Below are positions 48,717 to 57,607 of a stretch of DNA of 64,000 nucleotides, in pieces. Position numbers and translations under genes: made by a program. Origin of the DNA: Dermatophilaceae bacterium (lineage in GTDB: Bacteria; Actinomycetota; Actinomycetes; Actinomycetales; Dermatophilaceae); contig JACMPC010000131.1 in the NCBI GenBank assembly GCA_014377705.1, positions 1-64,000 on the forward strand, read 5' to 3'. Numbering within the stretch: position 1 is the stretch's first letter; each line of letters begins with the position of its first letter. The notes below the pieces were generated by a model. The model worked only from the letters and a program-made list of their open reading frames with translations. It was not told where the DNA came from and searched no databases.

Positions 48717-48934
48717 CCAGATCGTTTCGTGTGCAGGGCGCCGGGCGGGCAGTGGTCTTGCGGAGGGCAGCGACCACAGAGGGGGCAGGCTGAACCCGTT
48801 CCCGACATGACGACCTCCGGCGATGAAAACGTGACAGCCCTGATGGCGGTTCGGATGCTCGTCCGCGGAATCGCCACCAACACGCTCCGCTGGTGGGAGT
48901 ACCGTGCCTCAACTGTATGACTCGTATCCCGCGA

Positions 48935-51900
48935 ATGTCCGATATTCCGCAGATCTCGTCGCGGTTCCGTACAGTTCATCAGGTGGCGCAGTACGACGTT
49001 CCAGGGCTGCTCGCCCAGCTCGGCAGGACCCTGCGCGGGATGGCGACCAGCGATGCGGGGGTGCGTGCCCTCTACAGCACGGACGCCTCGAACTACCGGG
49101 TGGTCCCTGACCTGGTGGTGCTGCCGACCGACGTCGAGGACCTCGAGGCCGCGGTGCTGCTCAGCTCGCGGGTGGGGGCGCCGATCGTCCTGCGCGGGGC
49201 CGGGACCTCGATGGCGGGCAACGCCATCGGCGGAGTCGTCATCGACGTCTCCCGTCATCTGAACACCATCCTGGACCTCGACCCGATGACCCGGACCGCC
49301 GTGGTCGAGCCGGGGGTCGTGCTGACGGACCTGACCGGTGCAGCGGCGGCATACGGCCTGACCTTCGGCGCCGACCCGTCCTCGGCCAGCCGGGCGACTC
49401 TTGGTGGGATGATCGCCAACAACGCGTGCGGTTCGCACTCGGTGGCCTGGGGCACCACTGCCGACAATGTCGCGGGTTTGCAGGTGCTGCTCTCGGACGG
49501 CACCAGGATGGACCTGACGACTCCCGGACCCGGTCTCCCTGGTGATTCGGGCGCCTCTGGCGACCCGGGCCGCCCTCAGGAGCGGGCCCGCGCACTGGCC
49601 GCCCGGCCTGGCCGCGAGGGTGAGATCCACCGGGCCCTGCAGGCCATCGCCGCCCGCGACGCGCTGCTGATCTCGCGGCGCTTCTCGGGGATGCGGCGCC
49701 GGATCTCGGGGTATGCCGTGGACCGCCTGCTGCCCGGCCAGGGCTACGACGTGGCACGGTTCCTCTCGGGCACCGAGGGCAGCCTGGCCGTCACCACACG
49801 GGCAACGGTGAACCTGGTCGAGCTTCCGGCGGCCACGGTGCTGCTTGTCCTGGGGTTCGGAGACTTGGTGGCCGCGGCGGACTGCGTGCCGGTGGTGCTG
49901 CCGCACGGCCCGTTGACGCTGGAGTCGATCAACGCCGCGCTGGTCGACCGCCTGCCCGGTCAGGTACGCCGGGAAGCGGCTGCCGCGGGACTGCCGACAG
50001 GCAGCGCCTGGCTGCTGGTCGAGGTGGCCGGCGCTGACCCGCAGGAGGCGGGGCGGGCCGCCCGGGCCATCATCACCGACCTCGATGGCTCTGACCTGGC
50101 CGTCACGTCGTCTGTCGTCACCGACCCGCGGGCCCAGGCGGTGCTCTGGCGGTGCCGGCGGGACAGCACTGGGCTGGCGACCCGGCGCAGCGACGGCGCG
50201 GAGGCAGGGGGTGGCTGGGAGGACGCCGCCGTGCCGCCCGAGCGGCTGGGCTCCTACCTGCGGGAGCTGGACGACATCCTGGCGGCGCACGACCTGACCG
50301 GCGCGTCATACGGCCACTTCGGCGAGGGCTGCATGCACATGCGGATGGACTTCGACCTGCTCAGCGAAGAAGGCGTGGCGCGCTACCGCTCGTTCGTGGA
50401 GCAGGCAGCCGATCTCGTCGTCCGCCTCGGTGGTTCGGTCTCCGGCGAGCATGGCGACGGCCGGGCGCGCTCGGAGCTCCTGACCCGGATGTACGGCGCG
50501 GACGTGGTGGCCCTCTTCGAGGAGGTGAAGGCCGTGTGGGACCCGGCCGGGGTGCTGAACCCGCACATCATCGCCGACCCGGCGCCGCTCGACCAGGATA
50601 TCCGGCACCACGGGAAGGCCAAGGACCGCGACCCGGCGACGGTGTTCGCCTACCCGCAGGACGCCGGCAGCTTCGCGCAGGCGCAGCGACGCTGCGTCGG
50701 GGTGGGCAAGTGCCGCCAGTCCGCGGGTGGTGTCATGTGCCCCAGCTACCAGGTCACCAGGGATGAGAAGAGCTCCACCCGCGGCCGGGCCCACCTCCTG
50801 TGGGAGATGCTCGAGGGCGACGTCATCACCGACGGCTGGCGCTCGCAGGAGGTGAGGGACGCGCTGGACCTGTGCCTGTCCTGCAAGGGGTGCCTGAGCG
50901 ACTGCCCGGTGAATGTCGACATGGCGACGTACAAGTCCGAGTTCCTGCATCACCACTATGCCCGGCGGCTGAGGCCCGCGTCGCACTACTCGATGGGCTG
51001 GCTGCCGGTGTGGTCCCGGCTGGCCACGGTGTCGCCGGCCGTGGTCGACGCAGTCAACGCACTGACCCGGTCCGTGCTGCAGGCCCCGCTGAAACGGGTG
51101 TCCGGGATCACCCATGAGCGGGACCTCCCGCGTTTCGCGCCGCGCTCGCTTCGGTCCTTGCTGCGCCGGCGCCCCGTATCGCAGAACCGCCGAAGTGGCG
51201 TCGGTGGAGCGAGTGCCGGTCCGGTGCCCACCAGTCCCGGAGGCAAGGTGGTGCTGTGGCCGGACTCTTTCACCAGCTATCTGGACCCCGAGGTGGGCCT
51301 GGCCGCTGTCGCGTTGCTGGAGGATGCCGGCTTTGAGGTGGTGCTTCCGCGCGGGCCGGTCTGCTGCGGCCTGACCTGGATCTCCACCGGCCAGCTGGGC
51401 GTGGCTCAGCGGGTGCTGCGCCGGTCGCTGCGGTCGCTGGACGGCCACCTGCGCGTGGGGGTTCCGGTTGTCGTCCTGGAGCCGAGCTGCCTTGCGGTCT
51501 TCCGCCACGACGGTGTCTCGCTGCTGGCCGGGGACGAGAGTGCCCGGCTGGCCAGTGGGCTCACCTTCACCCTCGCCGAGCTGATGGCCAGGTACGCCCC
51601 GGCCTGGACCCCGCCGAGGGTGGGCGGCGAAGCGCTGGTGCAGACCCATTGCCACCAGCACGCTGTCATCGGCTTCGAAGCCGACCGCGCCCTGATGAAG
51701 GCGGCCGGGATCAGCGCCACTATGCCGGACTCGGGGTGTTGCGGGCTGGCCGGGAACTTCGGCTTCGAGCGCGGCCATTTCGAGGTGTCGAAGGCGGCGG
51801 GGGAGCGGGTGCTGCTGCCCGCGGTCCGGGCCGCCACCGGCGACACGCTGATCGTCGCCGACGGCTTCAGCTGTCGCACCCAGATCGGGCAGGGGACCGG

Positions 51901-51967
51901 TCGCACGCCCCGGCACCTGGCCCAGGTCCTCGCCGCGGCGCTGCCGCCCACGGGCCGGCAAAAGTAA
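48935..51967 (+). CDS. FAD-linked D-lactate/2-hydroxyacid dehydrogenase fused to Fe-S domain
   Basis: A roughly 1010-residue fusion. The N-half is a GlcD/D-LDH FAD-binding type-4 domain (VLRGAGTSMAGNAIGGVVID, NACGSHSVAWGTTADNV, GTEGSLAVTTRATVNL) and its cap domain (GHFGEGCMHMRM, SGEHGDGRARSELL). The C-half has two 4Fe-4S motifs (CVGVGKCR, CLSCKGCLSDCP) and CCG domains (GPVCCGLTW, HCHQHAVIGFEADRALM, SGCCGLAGNFGFE). Homologues oxidise D-lactate or glycolate and donate electrons to the quinone pool. The start is uncertain: ATG 48935 lacks a ribosome site and a GTG near 48984 (MAQYDV) is plausible. A bidirectional hairpin ends the transcript. Confidence 0.92.
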   Translation: MSDIPQISSRFRTVHQVAQYDVPGLLAQLGRTLRGMATSDAGVRALYSTDASNYRVVPDLVVLPTDVEDLEAAVLLSSRVGAPIVLRGAGTSMAGNAIGGVVIDVSRHLNTILDLDPMTRTAVVEPGVVLTDLTGAAAAYGLTFGADPSSASRATLGGMIANNACGSHSVAWGTTADNVAGLQVLLSDGTRMDLTTPGPGLPGDSGASGDPGRPQERARALAARPGREGEIHRALQAIAARDALLISRRFSGMRRRISGYAVDRLLPGQGYDVARFLSGTEGSLAVTTRATVNLVELPAATVLLVLGFGDLVAAADCVPVVLPHGPLTLESINAALVDRLPGQVRREAAAAGLPTGSAWLLVEVAGADPQEAGRAARAIITDLDGSDLAVTSSVVTDPRAQAVLWRCRRDSTGLATRRSDGAEAGGGWEDAAVPPERLGSYLRELDDILAAHDLTGASYGHFGEGCMHMRMDFDLLSEEGVARYRSFVEQAADLVVRLGGSVSGEHGDGRARSELLTRMYGADVVALFEEVKAVWDPAGVLNPHIIADPAPLDQDIRHHGKAKDRDPATVFAYPQDAGSFAQAQRRCVGVGKCRQSAGGVMCPSYQVTRDEKSSTRGRAHLLWEMLEGDVITDGWRSQEVRDALDLCLSCKGCLSDCPVNVDMATYKSEFLHHHYARRLRPASHYSMGWLPVWSRLATVSPAVVDAVNALTRSVLQAPLKRVSGITHERDLPRFAPRSLRSLLRRRPVSQNRRSGVGGASAGPVPTSPGGKVVLWPDSFTSYLDPEVGLAAVALLEDAGFEVVLPRGPVCCGLTWISTGQLGVAQRVLRRSLRSLDGHLRVGVPVVVLEPSCLAVFRHDGVSLLAGDESARLASGLTFTLAELMARYAPAWTPPRVGGEALVQTHCHQHAVIGFEADRALMKAAGISATMPDSGCCGLAGNFGFERGHFEVSKAAGERVLLPAVRAATGDTLIVADGFSCRTQIGQGTGRTPRHLAQVLAAALPPTGRQK

Positions 51968-51972
51968 CGAAA

Positions 51973-52009
51973 GGAGAGGCCGGTCACCACCATGGCGACC
52001 GGCCCCTCC
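51973..52009. terminator. Bidirectional hairpin terminator
   Basis: GGAGAGGCCGGTC and GACCGGCCCCTCC form a 13-bp stem with one mismatch around 11 bases, between the convergent dehydrogenase and sugar-binding protein genes. It can serve both. Confidence 0.7.
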
Positions 52010-52026
52010 ATCCAGCGGGGTGTGAC

Positions 52027-53121
52027 CTACTTGGTCAGAGGCGCGAGAACCGGGTCGTTCGCGTAGGCCTTGGCGGCGTTCAGCTTGGTCACGATGACCG
52101 GGGGGAGCAGGAACGCGGGCACGATCTTGACGCCGTTGTTGTACGACTTGGTGTCATTGGACGGGGCCTTCTTGCCTGCCTGGAGGTCCTTGACCATCGA
52201 GATGGCCTGGGTGACGAGCAGGCGGGTGTCCTTGTTGATCGTGGAGTACTGCTCGCCGGCCATGATCGACTTGACCGACTCGGCCTCGGAGTCCTGACCG
52301 GTGACGACCGGGATCGGCTTGCCGGCGCCCTTGGCCGACGTGATGATCGCCCGTGCCAGGGTGTCGTTCGGCGACAGCACGCCGTCGATCGGCTTGGTGC
52401 TGTACGTGCTGGTGAGCAGCGCGTCCATCCGGTTCTGGGCGTTCTCCGACTTCCAGCCTGCCGTGGCGGTCTGCTTGATGTCGACCTGCTTGGAGCCGAC
52501 GACCAGCGTGCCGTCGTCGATCTTGGGCTGCAGGACCTTCATCGCGCCACCGAAGAAGACCTTGGAGTTGGCGTCGTCGGACGAGCCCGAGAAGAGCTCG
52601 ATGTTGTACGGTCCGGCGGCCTTCTTGGCCTTCAGCCCGTCGAGCAGGGCCTGACCCTGGAGCTCGCCGACCTTGAAGTTGTCGTAGGCGACGTAGTTGT
52701 CGACGTTCGGGCTGTTCAGGATGAGACGGTCGTAGGCGATCACGACGGCGCCGGCGTCATGGGCCGCCTTGACCTGGGTGCTGAGCTGGCCACCGTCAGC
52801 CGCCCCGATGATGATGACCTTGGCACCCTTGGTGACCATGGCCGAGATCTGGTCCTGCTGGTCCTTGACAGTGGTCGACGCTCCGGCGTACTGCACGTCA
52901 CCCTTGAAACCGGCCGCCTTGAGGCCGTCCTTGAAAAGACCGCCGGCGAGGACCCAGTTCTCGGACGTCTTCGAGGGCAGGGCGACACCGATGGTCGCGT
53001 CCTTGGCGAACCCTGTTGCGGTGCTGCCTGTGCCCGCGGTGGTGCTTCGGCTCGAGCATCCCGAGACGGCCAGCAGCGCGATGGCCGCGATCGCTGCCGT
53101 CGTGACGACGTTTCTGCGCAT
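52027..53121 (-). CDS. xylF: Sugar-binding lipoprotein of a CUT2 ABC transporter (XylF type)
   Basis: A 364-residue solute-binding protein. The signal peptide ends in the lipobox LLAVSGC, so the protein is anchored to the outer face of the membrane. The periplasmic-binding type 1 fold resembles XylF/ChvE (IGVALPSKTSENWVLAGGLFKDGLKAAG, NDTLARAIITSAKGAGKPIPVVTGQDSEAESVKSIMAGEQYSTINKDTR). It would deliver a pentose or hexose such as xylose or glucose to the permease encoded upstream. It lies 155 bp after the permease stop, with a 7-bp repeat in the gap. Substrate is inferred from family. Confidence 0.9.
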   Translation of the reverse strand: MRRNVVTTAAIAAIALLAVSGCSSRSTTAGTGSTATGFAKDATIGVALPSKTSENWVLAGGLFKDGLKAAGFKGDVQYAGASTTVKDQQDQISAMVTKGAKVIIIGAADGGQLSTQVKAAHDAGAVVIAYDRLILNSPNVDNYVAYDNFKVGELQGQALLDGLKAKKAAGPYNIELFSGSSDDANSKVFFGGAMKVLQPKIDDGTLVVGSKQVDIKQTATAGWKSENAQNRMDALLTSTYSTKPIDGVLSPNDTLARAIITSAKGAGKPIPVVTGQDSEAESVKSIMAGEQYSTINKDTRLLVTQAISMVKDLQAGKKAPSNDTKSYNNGVKIVPAFLLPPVIVTKLNAAKAYANDPVLAPLTK

Positions 53122-53221
53122 GTTCAGATCACTTTCTGTTCGGTTGAGCGTGGAGCGGGTGGATGTGAGGGAGGTGTGGTTCGGTCTGGAGCTCCGGTGA
53201 CGGTGCGGGCCGCAGGCTGCG

Positions 53222-53277
53222 GCCGGGTGCCGGGTGCCGGGTGCCGGGTGCCGGGTGCCGGGTGCCGGGTGCCGGGC
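53222..53277. repeat. 7-bp tandem repeat (GCCGGGT) in a transporter operon
   Basis: Seven perfect GCCGGGT units (53222-53270) and one GCCGGGC end exactly at the stop codon of the permease gene. The tract lies in the 155-bp gap between permease and binding-protein genes. Slippage could vary its length and the translation or stability of the downstream message. Confidence 0.9.
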
Positions 53278-54620
53278 TAGGGCGCGGGGACGAGCGGACG
53301 GCTGGGGTGCGGGGGGTCGTTCCTGGGAACCTTCCGGGTCGGCTCCGCGGGTGCCGGCGCCGCGGCGTTGCGGTTGCGGGTGAGGAACCCGATGATCGAC
53401 GGGCGTCCCTGGCTCTTGTTCCAGACATCGACGCCGACCGCGATCAGCAGAACCATGCCCTTGATGATCTGGACCTTGTCGGCCCCGACGCCCTCGAGCT
53501 GGAGGCCGTTGTTCAGCACGGCCATCACCAGGCCGCCGATGATCGAGCCGGTCACCGTGCCGATGCCACCGGACACGGCGGCACCACCGATGAAGACCGC
53601 CGCGATCGCGTCGAGCTCCCAGCCGATCCCGTCCTGCGGACCGGAGGCGACCGACCTGGCCACGAAGATCATGCCGGCGAGCGCGGAGAGGACTGACATG
53701 TTCAGCATGACCATGAAGTTGACCCGCCTGGACTTGACCCCGGAGAGCTCTGCGGCGAGCCGGTTCCCGCCGACCGCGTAGACGTGCCGACCGAAGATGG
53801 TGTTCCGGGTGATGAAGGAGTAGGCGAGCACGAGAACCCCGAGGATGATCCCCGAGATGGGGAAGCTCGTCCCCTCCCGACCGCCGGCGAACAGCATCGT
53901 CGCGAACAGGACCACGGTGTCGAGCAGGACGACCTTCACGATGCTGACCCAGAGCGGGGCGTGCGCGGAACCCATCGACACCTGAACCCGGATGGCCCGC
54001 CATTCCTTGAGCACGACAGTCACGGCAATGGCCAGGCCGAGCAGCAGGGTGAGGTTGTTGTAGCCGGTGTTCGGGCCGATCTCGGGCAGGTATCCCGCAC
54101 CGATCGTGGTGAAGCCGGGGGGGACCGGCACCGTGTTCGCGTTGCCGATGACCTGGTTGCCACCGCGGAAGATCAGCATCCCGGCGAGGGTGACGATGAA
54201 CGCGGGCACCCCGATGTAGGCGACCCAGAAGCCCTGCCAGGCTCCGATCACGACGCCGACGAAGACCCCGAAGAGGATGGCCAGCGGCCAGGGGAAGTGC
54301 CAGGAGTTCATCGAGATCGCGACCACGATGCCGACGAAGGCCGCGATCGACCCGACCGACAGGTCGATGTGCCCGCAGATGATGACCATCACCATGCCGA
54401 TGGCGAGGATCAGGATGTAGGAGTACTGGCTGACCAGGTTGATCAGGTTTCCTGAGGAGAGCGTCAGCCCGTTGGTCGACCATTGGAACAGCGCGATGAT
54501 GGCGATCAGGCTGAACAGGATCCCGAACTGGCGAACATCGGACTGCCCGCCCCCGAAGATGTGTTTGAGGTCTGTGAACCCGGCTCTGACTCGACCGGCA
54601 CGACCTGTGGATTCGCTCAT
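53277..54620 (-). CDS. xylH: CUT2 sugar ABC transporter permease (XylH type)
   Basis: A 447-residue permease of the ribose/xylose class with about ten helices. The family signature [22 protein letters not shown] follows IICG, and [37 protein letters not shown] and [34 protein letters not shown] are present. The N-terminal 30 residues are cytoplasmic. The C-terminal tail is long, Pro/Asn-rich and polar. Its start overlaps the ATPase stop (ATGA). It forms the channel for the sugar delivered by the lipoprotein. Confidence 0.92.
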   Translation of the reverse strand: MSESTGRAGRVRAGFTDLKHIFGGGQSDVRQFGILFSLIAIIALFQWSTNGLTLSSGNLINLVSQYSYILILAIGMVMVIICGHIDLSVGSIAAFVGIVVAISMNSWHFPWPLAILFGVFVGVVIGAWQGFWVAYIGVPAFIVTLAGMLIFRGGNQVIGNANTVPVPPGFTTIGAGYLPEIGPNTGYNNLTLLLGLAIAVTVVLKEWRAIRVQVSMGSAHAPLWVSIVKVVLLDTVVLFATMLFAGGREGTSFPISGIILGVLVLAYSFITRNTIFGRHVYAVGGNRLAAELSGVKSRRVNFMVMLNMSVLSALAGMIFVARSVASGPQDGIGWELDAIAAVFIGGAAVSGGIGTVTGSIIGGLVMAVLNNGLQLEGVGADKVQIIKGMVLLIAVGVDVWNKSQGRPSIIGFLTRNRNAAAPAPAEPTRKVPRNDPPHPSRPLVPAP

Positions 54621-56167
54621 GTGCTCTGAACCTTCTTCTTCGCAGAGGTCATGCTCTTCATCAGGGCTTCCGGGTCGGCTTGGTCGGTCGGGATGCAGTC
54701 GGTGATCGCGCCCTCGAAGATCGTGTAGATCCGGTCGGTCAGGCCGAGCAGCTCAGGCAGCTCGGACGAGATCATGACCACTCCCTTGCCCTGGGCTGCG
54801 AGCGCCTGGATGATCCCGTAGATCTCGTACTTGGCTCCGACGTCGATCCCGCGGGTCGGCTCGTCGAGGATGAGCAGGTCGGGGTCGGAGAACATCCACT
54901 TCGCCAGGACGACCTTCTGCTGGTTGCCGCCCGACAGCTTGCGGACCCCGTAGTCGACGCTCGGGGTCTTGATCCGCAGGCTCTTGCGGTACGCCTCGCT
55001 GAGCTCGTACTCCATGGGGGCGCTGACCACCTGGCCGTTCGAGATCTTGCTGAGCTTGGCCGAGACGATGGATCGCTTGATGTCGTCGATCAGGTTCAGG
55101 CCGAGGGCCTTGCGGTCCTCGCTGACGTAGGCGAGGCCGTGCTCGATGGCCTCCGAGACGTTCCTGAGGTGGATCTCCTCGCCGTCCTTGAAGATCTGTC
55201 CGGAGATGAAGTTCCCGTAGGAACGCCCGAAGACGCTCATGGCGAGCTCGGTGCGGCCGGCTCCCATCAGCCCGGCCAGTCCGACGATCTCGCCCCGGCG
55301 CACGGTGATGGTGGAGTTCTTGACCACCATCCGCTCGGCGGCCTGCGGGTGCTGGACGTTCCAGTTGCGCACCTCGAAGAAGACCTCTCCGATGTGCGGG
55401 GTGCGATCGGGGAACCGGCTCTCCAGGCTTCGTCCGACCATCCCGCGGATGATCCGGTCCTCGTTGACGCCGTCTGCCTTGACGTTCAGGGTCTCGATCG
55501 TCCGGCCGTCCCGCAGGATCGTGATCGAGTCGGCGACCTGCTCGATCTCGTTGAGCTTGTGCGAGATCATGATGGAGCTGATCCCCTTGCCCTTCAGACC
55601 CCGGATGAGGTCGAGCAGGTGCTGGGAATCCGCCTCGTTCAGAGCGGCGGTCGGCTCGTCGAGGATGAGCAGCTTCACCGACTTGCTGAGCGCCTTGGCG
55701 ATCTCGACCAGCTGTTGCTTGCCCACGCCGATGTGCTTGATCTGGGTGTCCGGGTTGTCCTCGAGCCCAACCCTGGCCAGAAGCTCCAGCGCGCGCCGCT
55801 TCGCGGTGACCCAGTCGATGGCGCCGTGCTTGGTCGGCTCGTTGCCCAGGAAGATGTTCTCGGTGATGGACAGCTCGGGGATGAGTGCGAGCTCCTGATG
55901 AATGATGACGATGCCAGCCGCCTCACTCGAGCCGATGTCCTTGAACTGCACGTGCTCGCCCTGGAATATGATGTCACCGGTGTAGCTCCCGGCGGGATGC
56001 ACACCTGACAGCACGTTCATCAGCGTTGACTTGCCGGCCCCGTTCTCCCCGCAGATGGCGTGGATGTGTCCGGCCTGCACTGCCATGGAGACGTCGGAGA
56101 GGGCCTTGACCCCCGGGAACTCCTTGGTGATGGAGCGCATCTCCAGGATGGTGTGGTTAGCCGGCAT
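54617..56167 (-). CDS. xylG: CUT2 sugar ABC transporter ATP-binding protein (XylG type)
   Basis: A 516-residue double-ATPase protein. The first half has Walker [17 protein letters not shown] and signature [15 protein letters not shown] with [11 protein letters not shown]. The second half has a degenerate Walker A ([19 protein letters not shown]), signature [15 protein letters not shown] and [14 protein letters not shown], the normal pattern of XylG/MglA/RbsA. It powers uptake with the permease. ATG 56167 is preceded by 177 bp that hold a LacI operator. Confidence 0.95.
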   Translation of the reverse strand: MPANHTILEMRSITKEFPGVKALSDVSMAVQAGHIHAICGENGAGKSTLMNVLSGVHPAGSYTGDIIFQGEHVQFKDIGSSEAAGIVIIHQELALIPELSITENIFLGNEPTKHGAIDWVTAKRRALELLARVGLEDNPDTQIKHIGVGKQQLVEIAKALSKSVKLLILDEPTAALNEADSQHLLDLIRGLKGKGISSIMISHKLNEIEQVADSITILRDGRTIETLNVKADGVNEDRIIRGMVGRSLESRFPDRTPHIGEVFFEVRNWNVQHPQAAERMVVKNSTITVRRGEIVGLAGLMGAGRTELAMSVFGRSYGNFISGQIFKDGEEIHLRNVSEAIEHGLAYVSEDRKALGLNLIDDIKRSIVSAKLSKISNGQVVSAPMEYELSEAYRKSLRIKTPSVDYGVRKLSGGNQQKVVLAKWMFSDPDLLILDEPTRGIDVGAKYEIYGIIQALAAQGKGVVMISSELPELLGLTDRIYTIFEGAITDCIPTDQADPEALMKSMTSAKKKVQST

Positions 56168-56281
56168 CTGCGCACCCGCTGTCAGCCGAGGTAACAGCCG
56201 CGATCTTGCCCATCGTGGCCCACGGTGTACTCACAAGCTTGACCTCTTGTCATGCCGCTGGGGATGGTGGCGATCACACGT

Positions 56282-56297
56282 ATGTGACCGTTCACAT
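56282..56297. promoter_or_regulatory. LacI-type operator upstream of the sugar transporter
   Basis: ATGTGACCGTTCACAT has perfect 6-base arms ATGTGA/TCACAT, about 115 bp from the transporter start and directly after a TTTAAT -10-like element on the minus strand. Its centre and arms match the reverse complement of the element upstream of the lacI-type gene (TTGTGAACGGTCACAA), so both are probably sites for the same regulator. Confidence 0.7.
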
Positions 56298-56344
56298 TAA
56301 ATGGAGTGTCCCTCTGGAAAGATCGTCATGTCAAGTTAATCAGG

Positions 56345-57388
56345 TCACGCTTGGGTCACGCTCCCGGCAAGGCTCCGAGCGCGCCCGGTAGAGCCCCTGA
56401 CGACCAGCTCCGGCAGGAGCTGCAGGCGCGCGGCGACCGGGTTGCCGCTGACCTCGCCCAGGAGCACCTCGACCGCACGGCGACCGATTTCTCTGAAGTC
56501 CTGGCGGACCGTGGTCAGCGGCGGCCACCAGTGCTGCGCGTCCGGGATGTCGTCGAAGCCCACCACGCTGACGTCCCGCGGTATGTCGAGGCCGGCATCC
56601 CGGAAGGCGTGCAGAAGACCCAGCGCCATCTCGTCATTTGCCGCGAAGACGGCCGAGAACTCCCTGGTCCTCAGTAGCTCGCGTCCCGCGCGAAAGCCGA
56701 AGTTCGCGGTCCAGTCGCCCAGAACCGGGGGGTTCGTGGGGAGCTCGGCGCTGTCGATCTCCCCGAGGAAACCGCGCATCCTGGCCTCGGCCTCGATCCA
56801 GTCCTGCGGCCCCGCCAGGTGGATGATCTCCCGGTGACCAAGCTCGATCAGGTGGCGCGTCGCCATCCGGGCACCCGCAATCTGGTCGACCGAGAGGGCG
56901 CGCTGCCCGGCATGCCCGGTGGACTGGAGGCTGACGTACGGCACGTCGATCGACATCCTGGCCAGCACGTCGAAGACACGGACCTGGGGGGCGATGACGA
57001 CCAGGCCCTCGATCGCCTGGTCCATGAGATGCCCGAGCGCGCCGGAGATGGACTCCTGGTCGACCGTGGAGAGGTTTGCGGTGTTCACGTAGTAGCCCGC
57101 CTCCCTGGCGGCATCCTCGATCGCCGCGATGGCGCTCGCCGGACCGTACTGCGCGCTCGTCGACGAGAGCACCCCGATCGTCCTGGAGTGGCGGGTCACC
57201 AGCATCCGCGCGGCGCGGTTGGGGCGGTACTGCAGCTCTTCCATCACCGCGGTCACGCGTGCTCTGGTCGTCTCACGGATGCTCGGGTGATTGTTGAGCA
57301 CCCGAGAGACCGTCTGGTGTGAAACCCCCGCAAGGCGCGCGACATCACGGATGCTAGGTGCGCGATCTTTGGGCAGCTGAGTCTTCAC
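56345..57388 (-). CDS. LacI-family regulator of the sugar transporter
   Basis: A 347-residue LacI/GalR protein. The HTH is at residues 12-60 (IRDVARLAGVSHQTVSRVLNNHPSIRETTRARVTAVMEELQYRPNRAARMLVTRHS). The effector domain contains YVSLQSTGHAGQRALSVDQIAGARMATRHLIELGHREIIHLAG and FAANDEMALGLLHAFRDAGLDIPRDVSVVGFDDIPDAQHWWPPLTTVRQD. It lies directly upstream of the transporter on the same strand but with its own promoter. Two matching palindromes suggest it represses both the transporter and itself, with the sugar as inducer. Confidence 0.93.
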   Translation of the reverse strand: MKTQLPKDRAPSIRDVARLAGVSHQTVSRVLNNHPSIRETTRARVTAVMEELQYRPNRAARMLVTRHSRTIGVLSSTSAQYGPASAIAAIEDAAREAGYYVNTANLSTVDQESISGALGHLMDQAIEGLVVIAPQVRVFDVLARMSIDVPYVSLQSTGHAGQRALSVDQIAGARMATRHLIELGHREIIHLAGPQDWIEAEARMRGFLGEIDSAELPTNPPVLGDWTANFGFRAGRELLRTREFSAVFAANDEMALGLLHAFRDAGLDIPRDVSVVGFDDIPDAQHWWPPLTTVRQDFREIGRRAVEVLLGEVSGNPVAARLQLLPELVVRGSTGRARSLAGSVTQA

Positions 57389-57405
57389 GTGAACCTTGCA
57401 GCGCG

Positions 57406-57427
57406 TTGTGAACGGTCACAATTGTGA
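57406..57427. promoter_or_regulatory. LacI operator and overlapping palindrome upstream of lacI gene
   Basis: TTGTGAACGGTCACAA (57406-57421) is a perfect 6-base-arm palindrome with centre ACGG, identical in layout to the transporter operator. It overlaps TCACAATTGTGA (57416-57427), a second perfect palindrome. It sits 18 bp upstream of the regulator start, fitting autorepression. Confidence 0.7.
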
Positions 57428-57607
57428 TACAACCCATTATGCACGCAGTTCGGGGGCCAGGAACCGCAGCGCGAGCCGGGCACCGGGGCAGGACCATCCG
57501 TGGTCAGGCAGAGCCGCGGTCAGCCACAACTGCGCCAAGACTGCCCAGCAGTGGCGTGGAGCTCGGCACGAGCTCGGGACAGGTAGCGACACGCCGTCAG
57601 TCCATTC

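Noticed and set aside
52027-54483. An 818-codon minus-strand frame covering binding protein and permease
   Set aside because: The real binding protein starts at 53121 with its signal peptide and lipobox; the upstream part is out of frame with the permease and Arg-rich.
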